The translations under genes were made by a program, and so were the position numbers. DNA of 64,000 nt from Gammaproteobacteria bacterium (GTDB lineage: Bacteria > Pseudomonadota > Gammaproteobacteria > Nevskiales > Nevskiaceae), in the NCBI GenBank assembly GCA_026398815.1, contig JAPLSA010000026.1, positions 62,001 through 126,000 on the forward strand. The letters run 5' to 3'. A model generated the notes under the pieces. That model saw nothing but the letters and a program-made list of their open reading frames with translations. It ran no database searches and was not told the DNA's origin. Of the stretch, positions 1 to 9,423 are shown in pieces. Position 1 is the stretch's first letter; each line of letters begins with the position of its first letter.

Positions 1-699
1 CATGCACCGCAGGGCGCGCGCTTCGTCATCGGCCGCGAACTGGCGCTGCACGGTGACGGCCTGTCGATGCAGCTGGATACCTCCTGGGGTCGCGCGCGGC
101 TCGACAGCCGCCTGCTCGGCCGCTTCAACGCCCACAACCTGCTGGCCGCCACTGGCGTGCTGCTGGCCAAGGGCGTGGCGCTGGCCGATGTGGTCGCCGC
201 GCTGGCCGCTGCCCACACCGTGCCGGGCCGCATCGAAGCCTTCCGCGCGCCGGGCAGCCCGTTGGTGGTGGTCGACTACGCGCACACGCCGCAGGCGCTG
301 GCCGCGGTGCTCGACGCGCTGCGGCCGCATGCCGCCGGCCGGTTGCTCAGCGTGTTCGGCTGCGGCGGCGACCGCGATGCCGGCAAGCGGCCGCTGATGG
401 CCGCCGCGGCTGCCGAGCGCAGCGACCTGGCGATCATCACCGACGACAACCCGCGCTCCGAGTCCCCCGAAGCGATTGCCGCGGCGATGCTCGCCGGCAT
501 TCCGGCCGGTCGTTCGGCCCGGGTGATCCACGACCGCGCCACCGCCATCGCCACCGCGATCGGCACGGCCGCGCCGGATGACCTGGTGCTGATCGCCGGC
601 AAGGGCCACGAGGATTACCAGCTGTACGGCCGCGAACGCCGCGCCTTTTCCGACCGCGCCTATGTCGCCGACCTGCTCGGCCTGCCGAGGCGCGCATGA
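1..699 (+). CDS. murE: MurE, UDP-MurNAc-tripeptide synthetase (5' truncated)
   Basis: C-terminal 232 residues of the cytoplasmic ligase that adds the third amino acid to UDP-MurNAc-L-Ala-D-Glu. The window opens inside the central ATPase domain, so the P-loop and carbamoyl-lysine lie upstream. Visible are the central/C-terminal domain junction (VVVDYAHTPQAL) and the DNPRSE motif, which in characterised MurE enzymes marks specificity for meso-diaminopimelate rather than lysine. GKGHEDYQ near the end is also typical. The gene ends in an ATGA overlap with murF, as expected for a translationally coupled dcw operon. Identity is secure; only the N-terminal part is missing. Confidence 0.96.
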   Translation, partial: HAPQGARFVIGRELALHGDGLSMQLDTSWGRARLDSRLLGRFNAHNLLAATGVLLAKGVALADVVAALAAAHTVPGRIEAFRAPGSPLVVVDYAHTPQALAAVLDALRPHAAGRLLSVFGCGGDRDAGKRPLMAAAAAERSDLAIITDDNPRSESPEAIAAAMLAGIPAGRSARVIHDRATAIATAIGTAAPDDLVLIAGKGHEDYQLYGRERRAFSDRAYVADLLGLPRRA

Positions 700-2114
700 G
701 CCTGAACCCGAATCCCGTGACGTCCGAACCGATGGAATCGCTTTTTGCAGCCGCTGCCCGCATCGGCGCGGTGCTGTACGGGCCCAATGCGCCGTTCCAT
801 CGCGTGGTCACCGACACCCGGCAGCTGCAGCCGGGCGATCTGTTCGTGGCGCTGAAGGGCGACCGCTTCGATGGCCACGACTACGTGGCACGCGCGGCCA
901 GCCTCGGCGCGGTCGGCTGTCTGGTGGCGCGGCGCATCGACGGCGGCGGCGCGCAGATCGTCATCGCTGACGTCGATGGCGGCGACACCCTGGTGGCGCT
1001 GCAGCGGCTGGCGCAGAGCTGGCGCAATGATTTCGACATTCCGGTGATCGGCATCACCGGCTCCAACGGCAAGACCACGACCAAGCAGATCGTCGCCAGC
1101 GTGATGGCCGCGCGCGGCCCGGTGCTGGCCACCGAAGGCAATCTGAACAACCACATCGGCGTGCCGCTGACCTTGCTGAAGCTGCGCGCCGAGCACGCCA
1201 CAGCAGTCATCGAGATGGGCGCCAACCACGCCGGCGAAATCGCGCTGCTGGCCAAGCTGGCGCGGCCGCAAATCGGCATCGTGACGATGGCCGGCGACGC
1301 CCATCTGGAAGGCTTCGGCTCGCGCGACGGTGTGGCCCAGGCGAAGGGCGAGCTGTTCGCCGCACTCGGCGCCGAAGGGCTGGCAGTCATCAATGCCGAC
1401 GACGCCTACGCGCCGCTGTGGAAGCAGCTGGCCGGTCCGGCCGCAATCCTGAGCTTCGGCCTGTCCGACGCCGCCGACGTGCGTGCCGAGGATCTGGTCG
1501 GCGTGCCGGAAGCTGCACCCGAAGCCACCGCGTTCACCCTGGTGACGCCGGCTGGCGGTGCGCGCGTCGAACTCGGCATTCCCGGTGCCCATAACGTGAT
1601 GAACGCGCTGTCGGCGGTCGCTGCCGGGCTGGCGCTGAATCTCGGCATCGGCCAGATCGCCGAGGGCCTGGCGCGGATGGCGCCGGTGGCCGGCCGGCTG
1701 AACTGGAAGACCACGCGCGAAGGCGCGCGGCTGCTCGACGACAGCTACAACGCCAATCCGACGAGTCTGCGCGCCGCGCTCGATCTGCTGGCCGGCCTGC
1801 CCGGGCAGCGCTGGCTGGTGCTCGGCGAAATGCGCGAGCTGGGGCCGGATGCTGCGCAGATCCACGAGGACGCCGGCCGCGCCGCTCGCTCGCTGGGCAT
1901 CGACCGCCTGTACACGCTGGGTGCGATGACCCGCCACGCCGCCGACGGCTTCGGGGGCGAATCGCGCCACTTCGAGCAGGTCGACGATCTGGTCGCCGCA
2001 CTGCGCGATGAACTGGGCGACGGCGTGACCGTGCTGGTCAAGGGCTCACGTGGCGCGCGCATGGAAAGGGTAGTGGCCGGCCTTGTCGGCACGGCGGTCG
2101 AGGACGCGCACTGA
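696..2114 (+). CDS. murF: MurF, UDP-MurNAc-tripeptide:D-Ala-D-Ala ligase
   Basis: Cytoplasmic ligase adding D-Ala-D-Ala to complete the UDP-MurNAc-pentapeptide. It has 472 aa, the usual length. The Mur-ligase P-loop [12 protein letters not shown] lies near residue 120, followed by [11 protein letters not shown] ([10 protein letters not shown] comes later), and DDSYNANP in the C-terminal part is MurF-typical. The start ATG at 696 overlaps the murE stop (ATGA). The stop overlaps the mraY start (TGATG). Position between murE and mraY is canonical. Confidence 0.97.
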   Translation: MSLNPNPVTSEPMESLFAAAARIGAVLYGPNAPFHRVVTDTRQLQPGDLFVALKGDRFDGHDYVARAASLGAVGCLVARRIDGGGAQIVIADVDGGDTLVALQRLAQSWRNDFDIPVIGITGSNGKTTTKQIVASVMAARGPVLATEGNLNNHIGVPLTLLKLRAEHATAVIEMGANHAGEIALLAKLARPQIGIVTMAGDAHLEGFGSRDGVAQAKGELFAALGAEGLAVINADDAYAPLWKQLAGPAAILSFGLSDAADVRAEDLVGVPEAAPEATAFTLVTPAGGARVELGIPGAHNVMNALSAVAAGLALNLGIGQIAEGLARMAPVAGRLNWKTTREGARLLDDSYNANPTSLRAALDLLAGLPGQRWLVLGEMRELGPDAAQIHEDAGRAARSLGIDRLYTLGAMTRHAADGFGGESRHFEQVDDLVAALRDELGDGVTVLVKGSRGARMERVVAGLVGTAVEDAH

Positions 2115-3199
2115 TGCTCTACGCCCTCGCCAGCCATCTGCAGCCGCACTACAGCGGCTTCAACCTGTTCGGCTACCTGACCTTCCGGGCGATCCTCGGC
2201 GTGCTGACCGCGCTGATCTTCTGCTTCGTCGCCGGGCCGGGAATCATCCGCCGGCTGCAGATTCTCAAGTTCGGCCAGGTGATCCGCACCGATGGCCCGC
2301 AGTCGCACCTGAAGAAGACCGGCACGCCGACCATGGGCGGCGCGATGATCCTCGCCGGCATCGCCATTGCCACCCTGCTGTGGGCGGACCTGTCGAACCG
2401 CTTCGTCTGGTTCGCGCTGATCCCGACGCTTGCTTTCGGCGTGGTCGGCTTCTTCGACGACTACCTGAAGATCACCCGCAAGAACACCAAGGGCCTGATC
2501 GCCCGCAAGAAGTATTTCTGGCTGTCGTTGGCCGGTTTCGGCACGGCGGTGGGCATCTGGTACACGGCCAAGACGCCGATCGAGACCAGCCTGATCCTGC
2601 CGTTCGTCAAGGACGTGACGATCCCGCTCGGCATCTTCTTTATCCCGTGGACCTATCTGGTCATCGTCGGCTCATCGAACGCGGTGAACCTCACCGACGG
2701 TCTCGACGGCCTGGCGATCATGCCGACCGTGCTGGTGGCCTCCGCACTTGCGGTGTTCGCCTACGCCACCGGCAACATCAAGATCGCCACCTACCTCGGC
2801 ATTCCGTACATCCAGGGCGCCGGCGAACTGGCGGTGTTCTGCACCGCGATCGCTGGGGCCGGTCTCGGCTTCCTGTGGTTCAACGCCTACCCGGCGCAGG
2901 TGTTCATGGGCGATGTCGGCGCGCTGGCGCTGGGTGCCGCGCTCGGCGTCGTCTCGGTGCTGGTGCGCCAGGAAATTGTGCTGGCGATCATGGGCGGCGT
3001 GTTCGTCGCCGAAACGCTGTCGGTGGCGATCCAGGTCAGCTACTTCAAGTGGTCCGGCGGCAAGCGCATCTTCCGGATGGCGCCGCTGCATCACCACTAC
3101 GAGCTGAAGGGCTGGCCGGAGCCGAAGATCATCGTCCGCTTCTGGATCATCACCCTGATCCTGGTGCTGATCGGCTTGTCGACGTTGAAGGTGCGCTGA
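2114..3199 (+). CDS. mraY: MraY, phospho-MurNAc-pentapeptide transferase
   Basis: Integral membrane enzyme that moves phospho-MurNAc-pentapeptide onto undecaprenyl phosphate to make lipid I. It has 361 aa, like E. coli MraY (360). Hallmarks visible: the TPTMGG segment near residue 75, the FDDYLK aspartate pair, the [13 protein letters not shown] motif, the [11 protein letters not shown] loop and the HHHYE histidine cluster near the C-terminus. Multiple hydrophobic segments agree with ten membrane helices. The stop TGA at 3197-3199 overlaps an ATG (3199) that opens a 31-codon ORF rather than murD, which is unusual for this joint. Confidence 0.97.
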   Translation: MLYALASHLQPHYSGFNLFGYLTFRAILGVLTALIFCFVAGPGIIRRLQILKFGQVIRTDGPQSHLKKTGTPTMGGAMILAGIAIATLLWADLSNRFVWFALIPTLAFGVVGFFDDYLKITRKNTKGLIARKKYFWLSLAGFGTAVGIWYTAKTPIETSLILPFVKDVTIPLGIFFIPWTYLVIVGSSNAVNLTDGLDGLAIMPTVLVASALAVFAYATGNIKIATYLGIPYIQGAGELAVFCTAIAGAGLGFLWFNAYPAQVFMGDVGALALGAALGVVSVLVRQEIVLAIMGGVFVAETLSVAIQVSYFKWSGGKRIFRMAPLHHHYELKGWPEPKIIVRFWIITLILVLIGLSTLKVR

Positions 3200-3294
3200 T
3201 GACACGGTCTCGCCAAGCGTCGATGCGGGAAGCAGCGCAACACGCCGACAGCGCGGTCGTTGCCGGTTGCTCGGCACTCCCGGAGGCGCGCTGA
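3199..3294 (+). other. 31-aa mini-ORF in a hairpin-rich spacer between mraY and murD
   Basis: A 95-bp spacer bounded by the direct repeat GCGCTGATG at 3193-3201 and 3288-3296. It contains an ORF that starts inside the mraY stop (TGATG) and stops inside the murD start (TGATG), so ribosome coupling from mraY to murD could be kept. The interior folds into an imperfect hairpin: GGGA-AGCA-GC-GCAAC (3227-3241) against GTTGC-CGGT-TGCT-CGGCAC-TCCC (3259-3281). The murD Shine-Dalgarno GGAGG (3282-3286) lies in the ORF's tail. The predicted peptide resembles nothing I know. It may be an untranslated or merely coupled relic of a small palindromic insertion. Confidence 0.4.
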
Positions 3295-4634
3295 TGGCTC
3301 GCTACGCCGGTCAGTCCATCCTCGTCGTCGGCCTCGGCAAGAGCGGCGCATCGACCGCGCGCTACCTGTCGCGCGAAGGCGCGCGGATGGTGCTGACCGA
3401 CTCCCGCGCTGCCCCCGGCGAGCTTGACGCGCTGCGGGCGCTGCCCGGTGTCGAGGCGGTCCACGTCGGCGCCTTCGCCGCGCCGGCGCCGCTGTCGCGG
3501 TTCGCGTTCGCGGTGGTCTCGCCCGGCGTGCCGCTTGATGATCCGTTCGTGGTCGGCCTGCGCGCGGCAAAGCTGGAACTGATCGGCGACATCGAGCTGT
3601 TCGCGCGCGCGGTCGGCGATACGCCGGTGATCGGCATCACCGGCTCCAACGGCAAGAGCACGGTCACCGAGCTGGTCGGAGCGATGGCGCGTGAAGCCGG
3701 CGTGCGTGCCGGCGTCGGCGGCAATCTCGGCACGCCGGCGCTGGATCTGCTCGACGACGCCAACCAGCTGTACGTGCTGGAGCTGTCGAGCTTCCAGCTG
3801 GAAACCACCGAAACGCTGAAGCTGGTCGCGGCGACGGTGCTGAACATCTCGCCCGATCATCTCGACCGTCACGGCTCGATCGAGCGCTACACGGCGGCCA
3901 AGGCGCGCATCTACGCGCACGCCCAGACCGCCGTGGTCAACCGCGACGACCGCTCGACCCACACCGGCGCGCACACGGCGCGGCGGGTGGTCAGCTTCGG
4001 TCCGGATGCGCCGGCCAAGGGCCATTACGGGCTGGTCGACCACGATGGCGAAACCTGGGCCGCGCGCGGCGAGACGCCGCTGTTCCCGGTGTCCAGCCTG
4101 AAGATCGAAGGCCTGCACAACGCCGCCAACGCGCTGGCCGCGTTCGCGCTGGCCGAGGCCGCCGGCCTCAACGAGGCCGGCATGTTCGCCGCGCTGTTCA
4201 GCTTTCCGGGGCTGGCGCACCGCTGCGAATGGGTGGCCGATCTCGACGGCGTGTCGTGGATCAACGATTCCAAGGGCACCAATGTCGGTGCCACTTTGGC
4301 TGCGCTGCAGGGTCTGCAGGGTCCGCTGGTGTGGATCGGCGGCGGTCAGGGCAAGGGCCAGGATTTCACCGCGCTGCGCGCACCGCTGGCCGCCAAGGCG
4401 CGGCTGGCGATCCTGTTCGGCCAGGACGCTGCGGCAATCGAGCGCGATCTGGCCGGGCGGGTGCCGGTGCAGCGGGTCGATGATCTGGCGGCTGCGGTGC
4501 TGGCCGCCCGCGCGGTGGCCCAGCATGGCGACCGCGTGCTGCTGTCGCCGGCCTGCGCCAGCCTCGACCAGTTTAAGAACTACGAGCAGCGCGGCGCGGT
4601 GTTCCGCGCGCGCGCGCTGGAGCTGAAATCTTGA
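3294..4634 (+). CDS. murD: MurD, UDP-MurNAc-L-Ala:D-Glu ligase
   Basis: Cytoplasmic ligase adding D-glutamate to UDP-MurNAc-L-alanine. It has 446 aa (usual 430-450). The N-terminal Rossmann domain begins VVGLGKSGAS, the P-loop is [13 protein letters not shown], then NLGTPALDLL, ELSSFQLE and NISPDHLDRHG, all MurD signatures; the C-terminal domain has NDSKGTNVGAT. ATG 3294 is chosen over an in-frame TTG at 3267 because GGAGG (3282-3286) sits 7 nt upstream and the family N-terminus fits. The stop TGA overlaps the TTG start of ftsW. Confidence 0.96.
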   Translation: MARYAGQSILVVGLGKSGASTARYLSREGARMVLTDSRAAPGELDALRALPGVEAVHVGAFAAPAPLSRFAFAVVSPGVPLDDPFVVGLRAAKLELIGDIELFARAVGDTPVIGITGSNGKSTVTELVGAMAREAGVRAGVGGNLGTPALDLLDDANQLYVLELSSFQLETTETLKLVAATVLNISPDHLDRHGSIERYTAAKARIYAHAQTAVVNRDDRSTHTGAHTARRVVSFGPDAPAKGHYGLVDHDGETWAARGETPLFPVSSLKIEGLHNAANALAAFALAEAAGLNEAGMFAALFSFPGLAHRCEWVADLDGVSWINDSKGTNVGATLAALQGLQGPLVWIGGGQGKGQDFTALRAPLAAKARLAILFGQDAAAIERDLAGRVPVQRVDDLAAAVLAARAVAQHGDRVLLSPACASLDQFKNYEQRGAVFRARALELKS

Positions 4635-5920
4635 GCACGCAGGCCAGCCTGCCGTTCGGCCTGTCGCCGGCCCGCTACGGGCTGGACACCGGCTTTTGCC
4701 TCGCGGTGGCGATCCTCATCGCCTGGGGGCTGGTGATGGTCGCCTCGGCCTCGGTCGCGGTGTCCGAGCGCATGGCCGGCGCCTCGACCCTGTACTACTT
4801 CAACCGCCAGCTGATGTTCATGGCGATGGGCCTCGGCGCGGCGACGCTCGCCTTCGCGGTGCCGATGAAATCCTGGGAAAGCACCGGGCCGCTGCTGCTG
4901 ATGCTGGCGCTGCTGCTGCTGGTGCTGGTGCTGGTGCCGGGCATCGGCGTGATCCGCAACGGCGCACGGCGCTGGATTCCGATCGGGCCGTTCCTGCTGC
5001 AGGTGTCGGAGCCGGCGCGGCTGGCGGTGATCGTCTATCTGGCCGGCTACATCGTGCGCCGGCAGGTGCCGCTGCGGACCACCACCAAGGGCCTGTTCGC
5101 GCCGTTCATTCCGCTGGCGATCGTCGGCGTGCTGCTGATCGGCGAACGCGATTTCGGCGCCACCGCGATCCTGATGGGCGTGGCGCTGCTGATGCTGTTC
5201 ATCGGCGGCGCGCGGCTGCGCGACATGGCGGTGATCGGCGCCTCGGTCGGCGCCGTGCTGGTGCTGCTGGTGCTGATCGCGCCGTATCGGGTCAAGCGCG
5301 TGATCGGCTTCCTGAACCCGGAGCTGGACCCGCGCGGCGACAACTTCCAGCTGGTGCAGTCACTGATCGCCGTGGCCCGTGGCGAATGGAGCGGCGTCGG
5401 CCTCGGCAACAGCCTGCAGAAGCTCCTTTACCTGCCGGAAATGCATACCGACTTCATCTTCGCGATCCTCGCCGAGGAATTCGGCCTGCTCGGCGTGCTG
5501 GTGCTGATCGGTCTGTTCGCGACCGTGGTCTGGCGCGGCTTCGCGATCGGCCGCGTGGCCGAGGCGATGAACTGCCGTTTCAGCGCCTACCTCTGCTACG
5601 GGCTGTCCGGCTGGTTCGGCCTGCAGTCGCTGATCAACATGGCGGTCAACATGGGCGCGCTGCCGACCAAGGGCCTGACCCTGCCGTTCATGAGCTACGG
5701 CGGCTCGTCCCTGATCACCGTCTGCGTGATGGCGGCGCTGATCCTGCGCGTCGACTACGAGAACCGTTACCTCAAGGCCGGCCATCCGGGCATCGGCGGA
5801 CGCACCGGCGTGCCCGACGCGCTGGCCCGCCGCGCCGGCGTCGGCAGTGGCACCGCCAGCCGCAGCGAGGCCGGCAGCAAGTGGTTCGCGTTCTTCCGCC
5901 GTCGCGGAGGCCGCTCATGA
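4631..5920 (+). CDS. ftsW: FtsW, SEDS septal peptidoglycan glycosyltransferase
   Basis: SEDS-family polytopic membrane protein that polymerises lipid II at the septum with FtsI. It has 429 aa with about ten hydrophobic segments. Family motifs visible include the GARRWIPIGPFLLQVSEPARL stretch, the large periplasmic loop with the FLNPELDPRGDNFQ segment, EFGLLG, and the C-terminal LPFMSYGGSSL signature. The start is TTG at 4631, overlapping the murD stop; GGAG at 4619-4622 gives good spacing and the next ATG would remove the first helix. The gene ends in ATGA with the following mini-ORF rather than with the functional murG start. Confidence 0.95.
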   Translation: MSTQASLPFGLSPARYGLDTGFCLAVAILIAWGLVMVASASVAVSERMAGASTLYYFNRQLMFMAMGLGAATLAFAVPMKSWESTGPLLLMLALLLLVLVLVPGIGVIRNGARRWIPIGPFLLQVSEPARLAVIVYLAGYIVRRQVPLRTTTKGLFAPFIPLAIVGVLLIGERDFGATAILMGVALLMLFIGGARLRDMAVIGASVGAVLVLLVLIAPYRVKRVIGFLNPELDPRGDNFQLVQSLIAVARGEWSGVGLGNSLQKLLYLPEMHTDFIFAILAEEFGLLGVLVLIGLFATVVWRGFAIGRVAEAMNCRFSAYLCYGLSGWFGLQSLINMAVNMGALPTKGLTLPFMSYGGSSLITVCVMAALILRVDYENRYLKAGHPGIGGRTGVPDALARRAGVGSGTASRSEAGSKWFAFFRRRGGRS

Positions 5921-6042
5921 AAATTATGATCGCTGCGGGAGGGTGGAGGACGATTGCTTGCGAGCACTGCTCGCGATCGTCCGGAACGCCCGGCGGCTTG
6001 CCGCCGGGCCGGGTGACGCCGGCGCGCGAGGTTCGCTCATGA
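5917..6042 (+). other. 41-aa mini-ORF carrying a second copy of the murG start plus two hairpins
   Basis: ATG 5917 overlaps the ftsW stop, and the ORF's TGA (6040-6042) overlaps the true murG ATG (6039). The first nine codons encode MKIMIAAGG, exactly as in murG, but with several synonymous third-base differences and no amino-acid change. After that the sequence departs into two hairpins. Hairpin 1 is GGACGAT-TGCTT-GCGAGC / GCTCGC-G-ATCGTCC between about 5948 and 5983. Hairpin 2 is a perfect GCCCGGCGGC / GCCGCCGGGC stem between about 5987 and 6009. The layout looks like a palindromic element inserted with duplication of the murG start. A strain-mixture assembly artefact is the main alternative. 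Confidence 0.5.
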
Positions 6043-7103
6043 AAATCATGATCGCGGCCGGCGGCACCGGCGGACACGTCTATCCGGCACTGGCGGTCGC
6101 CAAGGTGCTGATGCGCCGCGGCCACGAGGTGGTGTGGATGGGCACGCCGGACAGCTTCGAAGCCCGTGTGGTGCCGCCGCACGGCATTCCGTTCGAGCGC
6201 GTGCGGGTCTCCGGCGTGCGCGGCAAGGGTCTGCTGACCCTGCTGAAAGCGCCGCTGCGGGTGCTGCGCGCGGTGCTTGATGCGCTGGCCGTGATCCGCC
6301 GCCAGCAGCCGGCGCTGGTGCTCGGCATGGGCGGCTTCGCGGCCGGGCCGGGCGGGCTGGCGGCGCGCCTGAGCGGCCGGCCGCTGCTGATCCACGAGCA
6401 GAACGCCGCCCCCGGCCTGACCAACCGCCTGCTGGCGCGCATCGCCACCCGCGTGCTGGAAGCGTTCCCGGGTACCTTCGCCGGCGCCATCACGGTCGGC
6501 AATCCGGTGCGGGCCGGCTTCCTCCAACTGCCGGCGCCGGCGCAGCGCCTGGCCGGCCATGGCCCGACGCCGAGGGTGCTGGTGCTGGGCGGCAGCCAGG
6601 GCGCGCGGGCGCTGAACCAGGTGCTGCCGGCAGCACTCGCACTGATGCCGGCCGAGGCGCGCCCGCAGGTCCGCCATCAGGCCGGCCGCACGCTCGATGT
6701 GGCCGAGGCCGCCTATGCGCAGGCCGGCGTCAGCGCCGAGGTGCTGGCCTTCATCGACGACATGCCGGCCGCCTACGACTGGGCCGATCTGGTGGTCTGC
6801 CGTTCGGGCGCTTCGACGGTGGCCGAACTGGCGGCAGCCGGCTGCGCGGCGCTGCTGGTGCCGTTCCCGGCAGCGGTCGACGATCACCAGACCCGCAACG
6901 GCGAATACCTGGTCAAGGCCGGCGCGGCGATGCTGATTGCGGAAGCGGCGCTGACGCCGCAGCGGCTGGCCGACACGCTGGCCGACCTGCTGTCGCGTCG
7001 CGCCCAGTTGGCGATGATGGCGACGGCCGCGCGCACCGCCGCGTGGATCGCGGCCGACGAGCGCATCGCCGATCTCTGTCTCGAATCGGGGAGCGCCCAG
7101 TGA
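6039..7103 (+). CDS. murG: MurG, lipid II synthase (GlcNAc transferase)
   Basis: Membrane-associated GT-B glycosyltransferase that adds GlcNAc to lipid I. It has 354 aa (E. coli 355). The N-terminal glycine-rich loop [12 protein letters not shown], the [12 protein letters not shown] segment, the second glycine loop [11 protein letters not shown], the [11 protein letters not shown] donor-site motif and [12 protein letters not shown] are all present. ATG 6039 is the start because it alone reads into the complete GGTGGH loop; an identical-looking start 122 nt upstream leads to a premature stop. The gene ends in a GTGA overlap with murC. Confidence 0.97.
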   Translation: MKIMIAAGGTGGHVYPALAVAKVLMRRGHEVVWMGTPDSFEARVVPPHGIPFERVRVSGVRGKGLLTLLKAPLRVLRAVLDALAVIRRQQPALVLGMGGFAAGPGGLAARLSGRPLLIHEQNAAPGLTNRLLARIATRVLEAFPGTFAGAITVGNPVRAGFLQLPAPAQRLAGHGPTPRVLVLGGSQGARALNQVLPAALALMPAEARPQVRHQAGRTLDVAEAAYAQAGVSAEVLAFIDDMPAAYDWADLVVCRSGASTVAELAAAGCAALLVPFPAAVDDHQTRNGEYLVKAGAAMLIAEAALTPQRLADTLADLLSRRAQLAMMATAARTAAWIAADERIADLCLESGSAQ

Positions 7104-8518
7104 CCACGCTTGGAACCCAGCCGATGCGCCGCATCCGGCGCATTCACCTGCTCGGCATCGGCGGCTCCGGCATGGCCGGTATCGCCGAGGTGCTGATCAA
7201 CCTCGGCTATCAGGTGTCGGGCTCGGACCTGAAGGAATCGGCCGCCACCCGCCGCCTGATCGCACTCGGCGCGGTGATCGCCTACGGCCACGACGCCGGC
7301 CGCGTCGCCGACGTCGACGTCGTGGTGATCTCCACCGCGATCAAGGGTGACAACCCGGAACTGGCGGCGGCGCGCGCGGCGCGCATTCCGGTGGTGCGCC
7401 GCGCCGAAATGCTCGCCGAGCTGATGCGCTTCCGCTACGGCGTCGCGGTGGCCGGCACCCACGGCAAGACCACCACCACCAGCCTGGTCGCCAGCGTGCT
7501 GGCCGAGGGCGGGCTTGATCCGACCTACGTGATCGGCGGCAAGCTCAAGAGCGCCGGCACCAACGCCAAGCTCGGCAGCGGCACCTATCTGGTCGCCGAA
7601 GCCGACGAGAGCGATGCCAGCTTCCTGCATCTGAATCCGATGATCGCGATCGTCACCAACATCGACGCCGATCATCTGGAAACCTACGGCGGCGACTTCC
7701 GCCGGCTGCGCGCGACCTTCATCGAATTCCTGCAGCGCCTGCCGTTCTACGGTCTGGCAGTGATGTGCGTCGACGATGCCGAAGTGCGCGGCGTCATCGA
7801 CGAGATCGGCCGCCCGGTGCTGAGCTACGGCATCGACGAGCCGGCCGATCTGCGCGCCACCGACATCCGCTTCGAAGCCAACGGTGCGCACTTCAACGTG
7901 CTGCTCGCCGATGGCAGCCGCGAGCCGATGCACGTCAACCTGCCCGGCCGCCACAACGTGTTGAACGCGCTGGCCGCGATCGCCGTCGCCCGCGAGCTGG
8001 GCGTGAGCTTCGACGCGATGCGCCGCGCGCTGTCGGAGTTCCAGGGCGTGGGCCGGCGCTGCGAATCGCATGGCGACTGGCAGGTCGGCGAGGCCACGGT
8101 GCGCATCGTCGACGACTACGGCCATCACCCGCGCGAGCTGAAGGTGACCTTCGACGCGATCCGCGGCGCATATCCTGGCCGCCGTCTGGTGGTCGCCTTC
8201 CAGCCGCATCGCTACAGCCGCACGCGCGACCTGTTCGACGACTTCTGCGCGGTGCTGTCTGAAACCGACGGCCTGCTGCTGACCGAGGTCTACGCTGCCG
8301 GCGAAGCGGCGCTGCCGGATGCCGATGGTCGGGCATTGGCGCGCGGCATCCGGGCGCGCGGCAAGGTCGAGCCGGTGTTCGTCAAGACCGTCGCTGAAGC
8401 GCCGGCAGCGCTGGCCGCGATGGTCCGCGATGGCGATGTGCTGCTGACCGTCGGCGCCGGCGACATCGGCGGCCTCGCCGGCTTGCTGGCGCAGGCCTGG
8501 ACCGGAGTGACGCCGTGA
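7100..8518 (+). CDS. murC: MurC, UDP-MurNAc:L-Ala ligase
   Basis: First of the four Mur ligases, attaching L-alanine to UDP-MurNAc in the cytoplasm. It has 472 aa from GTG 7100, which overlaps the murG stop and has GGGGAG (7088-7093) at good spacing; ATG 7124 is the alternative. Seen: the N-terminal [16 protein letters not shown] Rossmann loop, GSDLKES, the P-loop [22 protein letters not shown], the [15 protein letters not shown] metal/carbamate region and DDYGHHPRE in the C-terminal domain. The stop overlaps the murB start (TGATG). Confidence 0.97.
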   Translation: MTTLGTQPMRRIRRIHLLGIGGSGMAGIAEVLINLGYQVSGSDLKESAATRRLIALGAVIAYGHDAGRVADVDVVVISTAIKGDNPELAAARAARIPVVRRAEMLAELMRFRYGVAVAGTHGKTTTTSLVASVLAEGGLDPTYVIGGKLKSAGTNAKLGSGTYLVAEADESDASFLHLNPMIAIVTNIDADHLETYGGDFRRLRATFIEFLQRLPFYGLAVMCVDDAEVRGVIDEIGRPVLSYGIDEPADLRATDIRFEANGAHFNVLLADGSREPMHVNLPGRHNVLNALAAIAVARELGVSFDAMRRALSEFQGVGRRCESHGDWQVGEATVRIVDDYGHHPRELKVTFDAIRGAYPGRRLVVAFQPHRYSRTRDLFDDFCAVLSETDGLLLTEVYAAGEAALPDADGRALARGIRARGKVEPVFVKTVAEAPAALAAMVRDGDVLLTVGAGDIGGLAGLLAQAWTGVTP

Positions 8519-9423
8519 TGGCCGAGCGCGCGCCCAGCATCTGCCGTGGCCTGCTGCGGACGGGCGAGCCGCTGGCGCGCCACACCAGCTGGCGGGTCGG
8601 CGGCCCGGCCGATCGCTACTTCGAGCCGGCCGACCGCGACGATTTGATCGCCTTCGTGCGCGCGCTGCGGAGCAGCGAGCCGCTGCTGTGGCTGGGCCTG
8701 GGCTCGAACCTGCTGGTCCGCGACGGCGGCTTTCGCGGCACGGTGATCGCGCTGCACGGCGCGCTCGATGCACTGCGCCTCGATGCGCCGGACCGCCTGT
8801 ATGCCGAGGCTGGCCTGCACTGCGCACGGCTGGCCAAGTTCGCCGAGCGCCAGCAGCTCGCCGGGCTCGGCTACATGGCCGGCATTCCCGGCACCGTCGG
8901 CGGTGCGCTGGCGATGAACGCCGGTGCCTGGGGCGGCGAGACCTGGCCGACGGTCGCCGAGGTCGAAGTGCTGATGCGCGACGGCACGACCGCATGGCTG
9001 CCGCCGTCGGCGTTCCAGACCGCGTATCGCAGCGTGCAGCCGCCGCCTGGCGTGCTCGGTTACCTCGCGGCGCGCTTCACCGTCACCGCCGATCGCGACG
9101 GCCAGTACGCCGCCGCGACCCGTGCCTCGCTGGCTCAGCGCAAGGCCACGCAGCCGGTTGGTCGGCCGAGCGCCGGCAGCACGTTCCGCAATCCGCCGGG
9201 CGATCACGCGGCACGATTGATCGAGTCCTGCGGTCTGAAGCAGTACCGCGTCGGCGGCGCCCAGGTGTCGCAGCAGCACGCCAATTTCATCCTGACCGAG
9301 GACGGCGCGACCGCCGCCGACGTCGAAACCCTGATCGAACACATCCGCGCCACCGTGAAGCAGCAGACCGGAGTCGACTTGCATCCTGAAGTGAAGATGG
9401 TCGGGGAGAAGGCCGATGCGTAA
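8518..9423 (+). CDS. murB: MurB, UDP-N-acetylenolpyruvoylglucosamine reductase
   Basis: Cytoplasmic FAD/NADPH enzyme that reduces the enolpyruvyl intermediate to UDP-MurNAc. It has 301 aa, shorter than E. coli MurB (342) and close to the compact type II enzymes. Visible: HTSWRVGGPADRY, the FAD-binding LGLGSNLLVRDGGF, the GIPGTVGGALAMNAGAWGGE signature and SAGSTFRNP with the catalytic serine region. The adjacent GTG at 8515 is an alternative start. In E. coli murB is elsewhere; here it sits inside the dcw operon, as in several other bacteria. It overlaps ddlB by 8 nt. Confidence 0.95.
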   Translation: MAERAPSICRGLLRTGEPLARHTSWRVGGPADRYFEPADRDDLIAFVRALRSSEPLLWLGLGSNLLVRDGGFRGTVIALHGALDALRLDAPDRLYAEAGLHCARLAKFAERQQLAGLGYMAGIPGTVGGALAMNAGAWGGETWPTVAEVEVLMRDGTTAWLPPSAFQTAYRSVQPPPGVLGYLAARFTVTADRDGQYAAATRASLAQRKATQPVGRPSAGSTFRNPPGDHAARLIESCGLKQYRVGGAQVSQQHANFILTEDGATAADVETLIEHIRATVKQQTGVDLHPEVKMVGEKADA

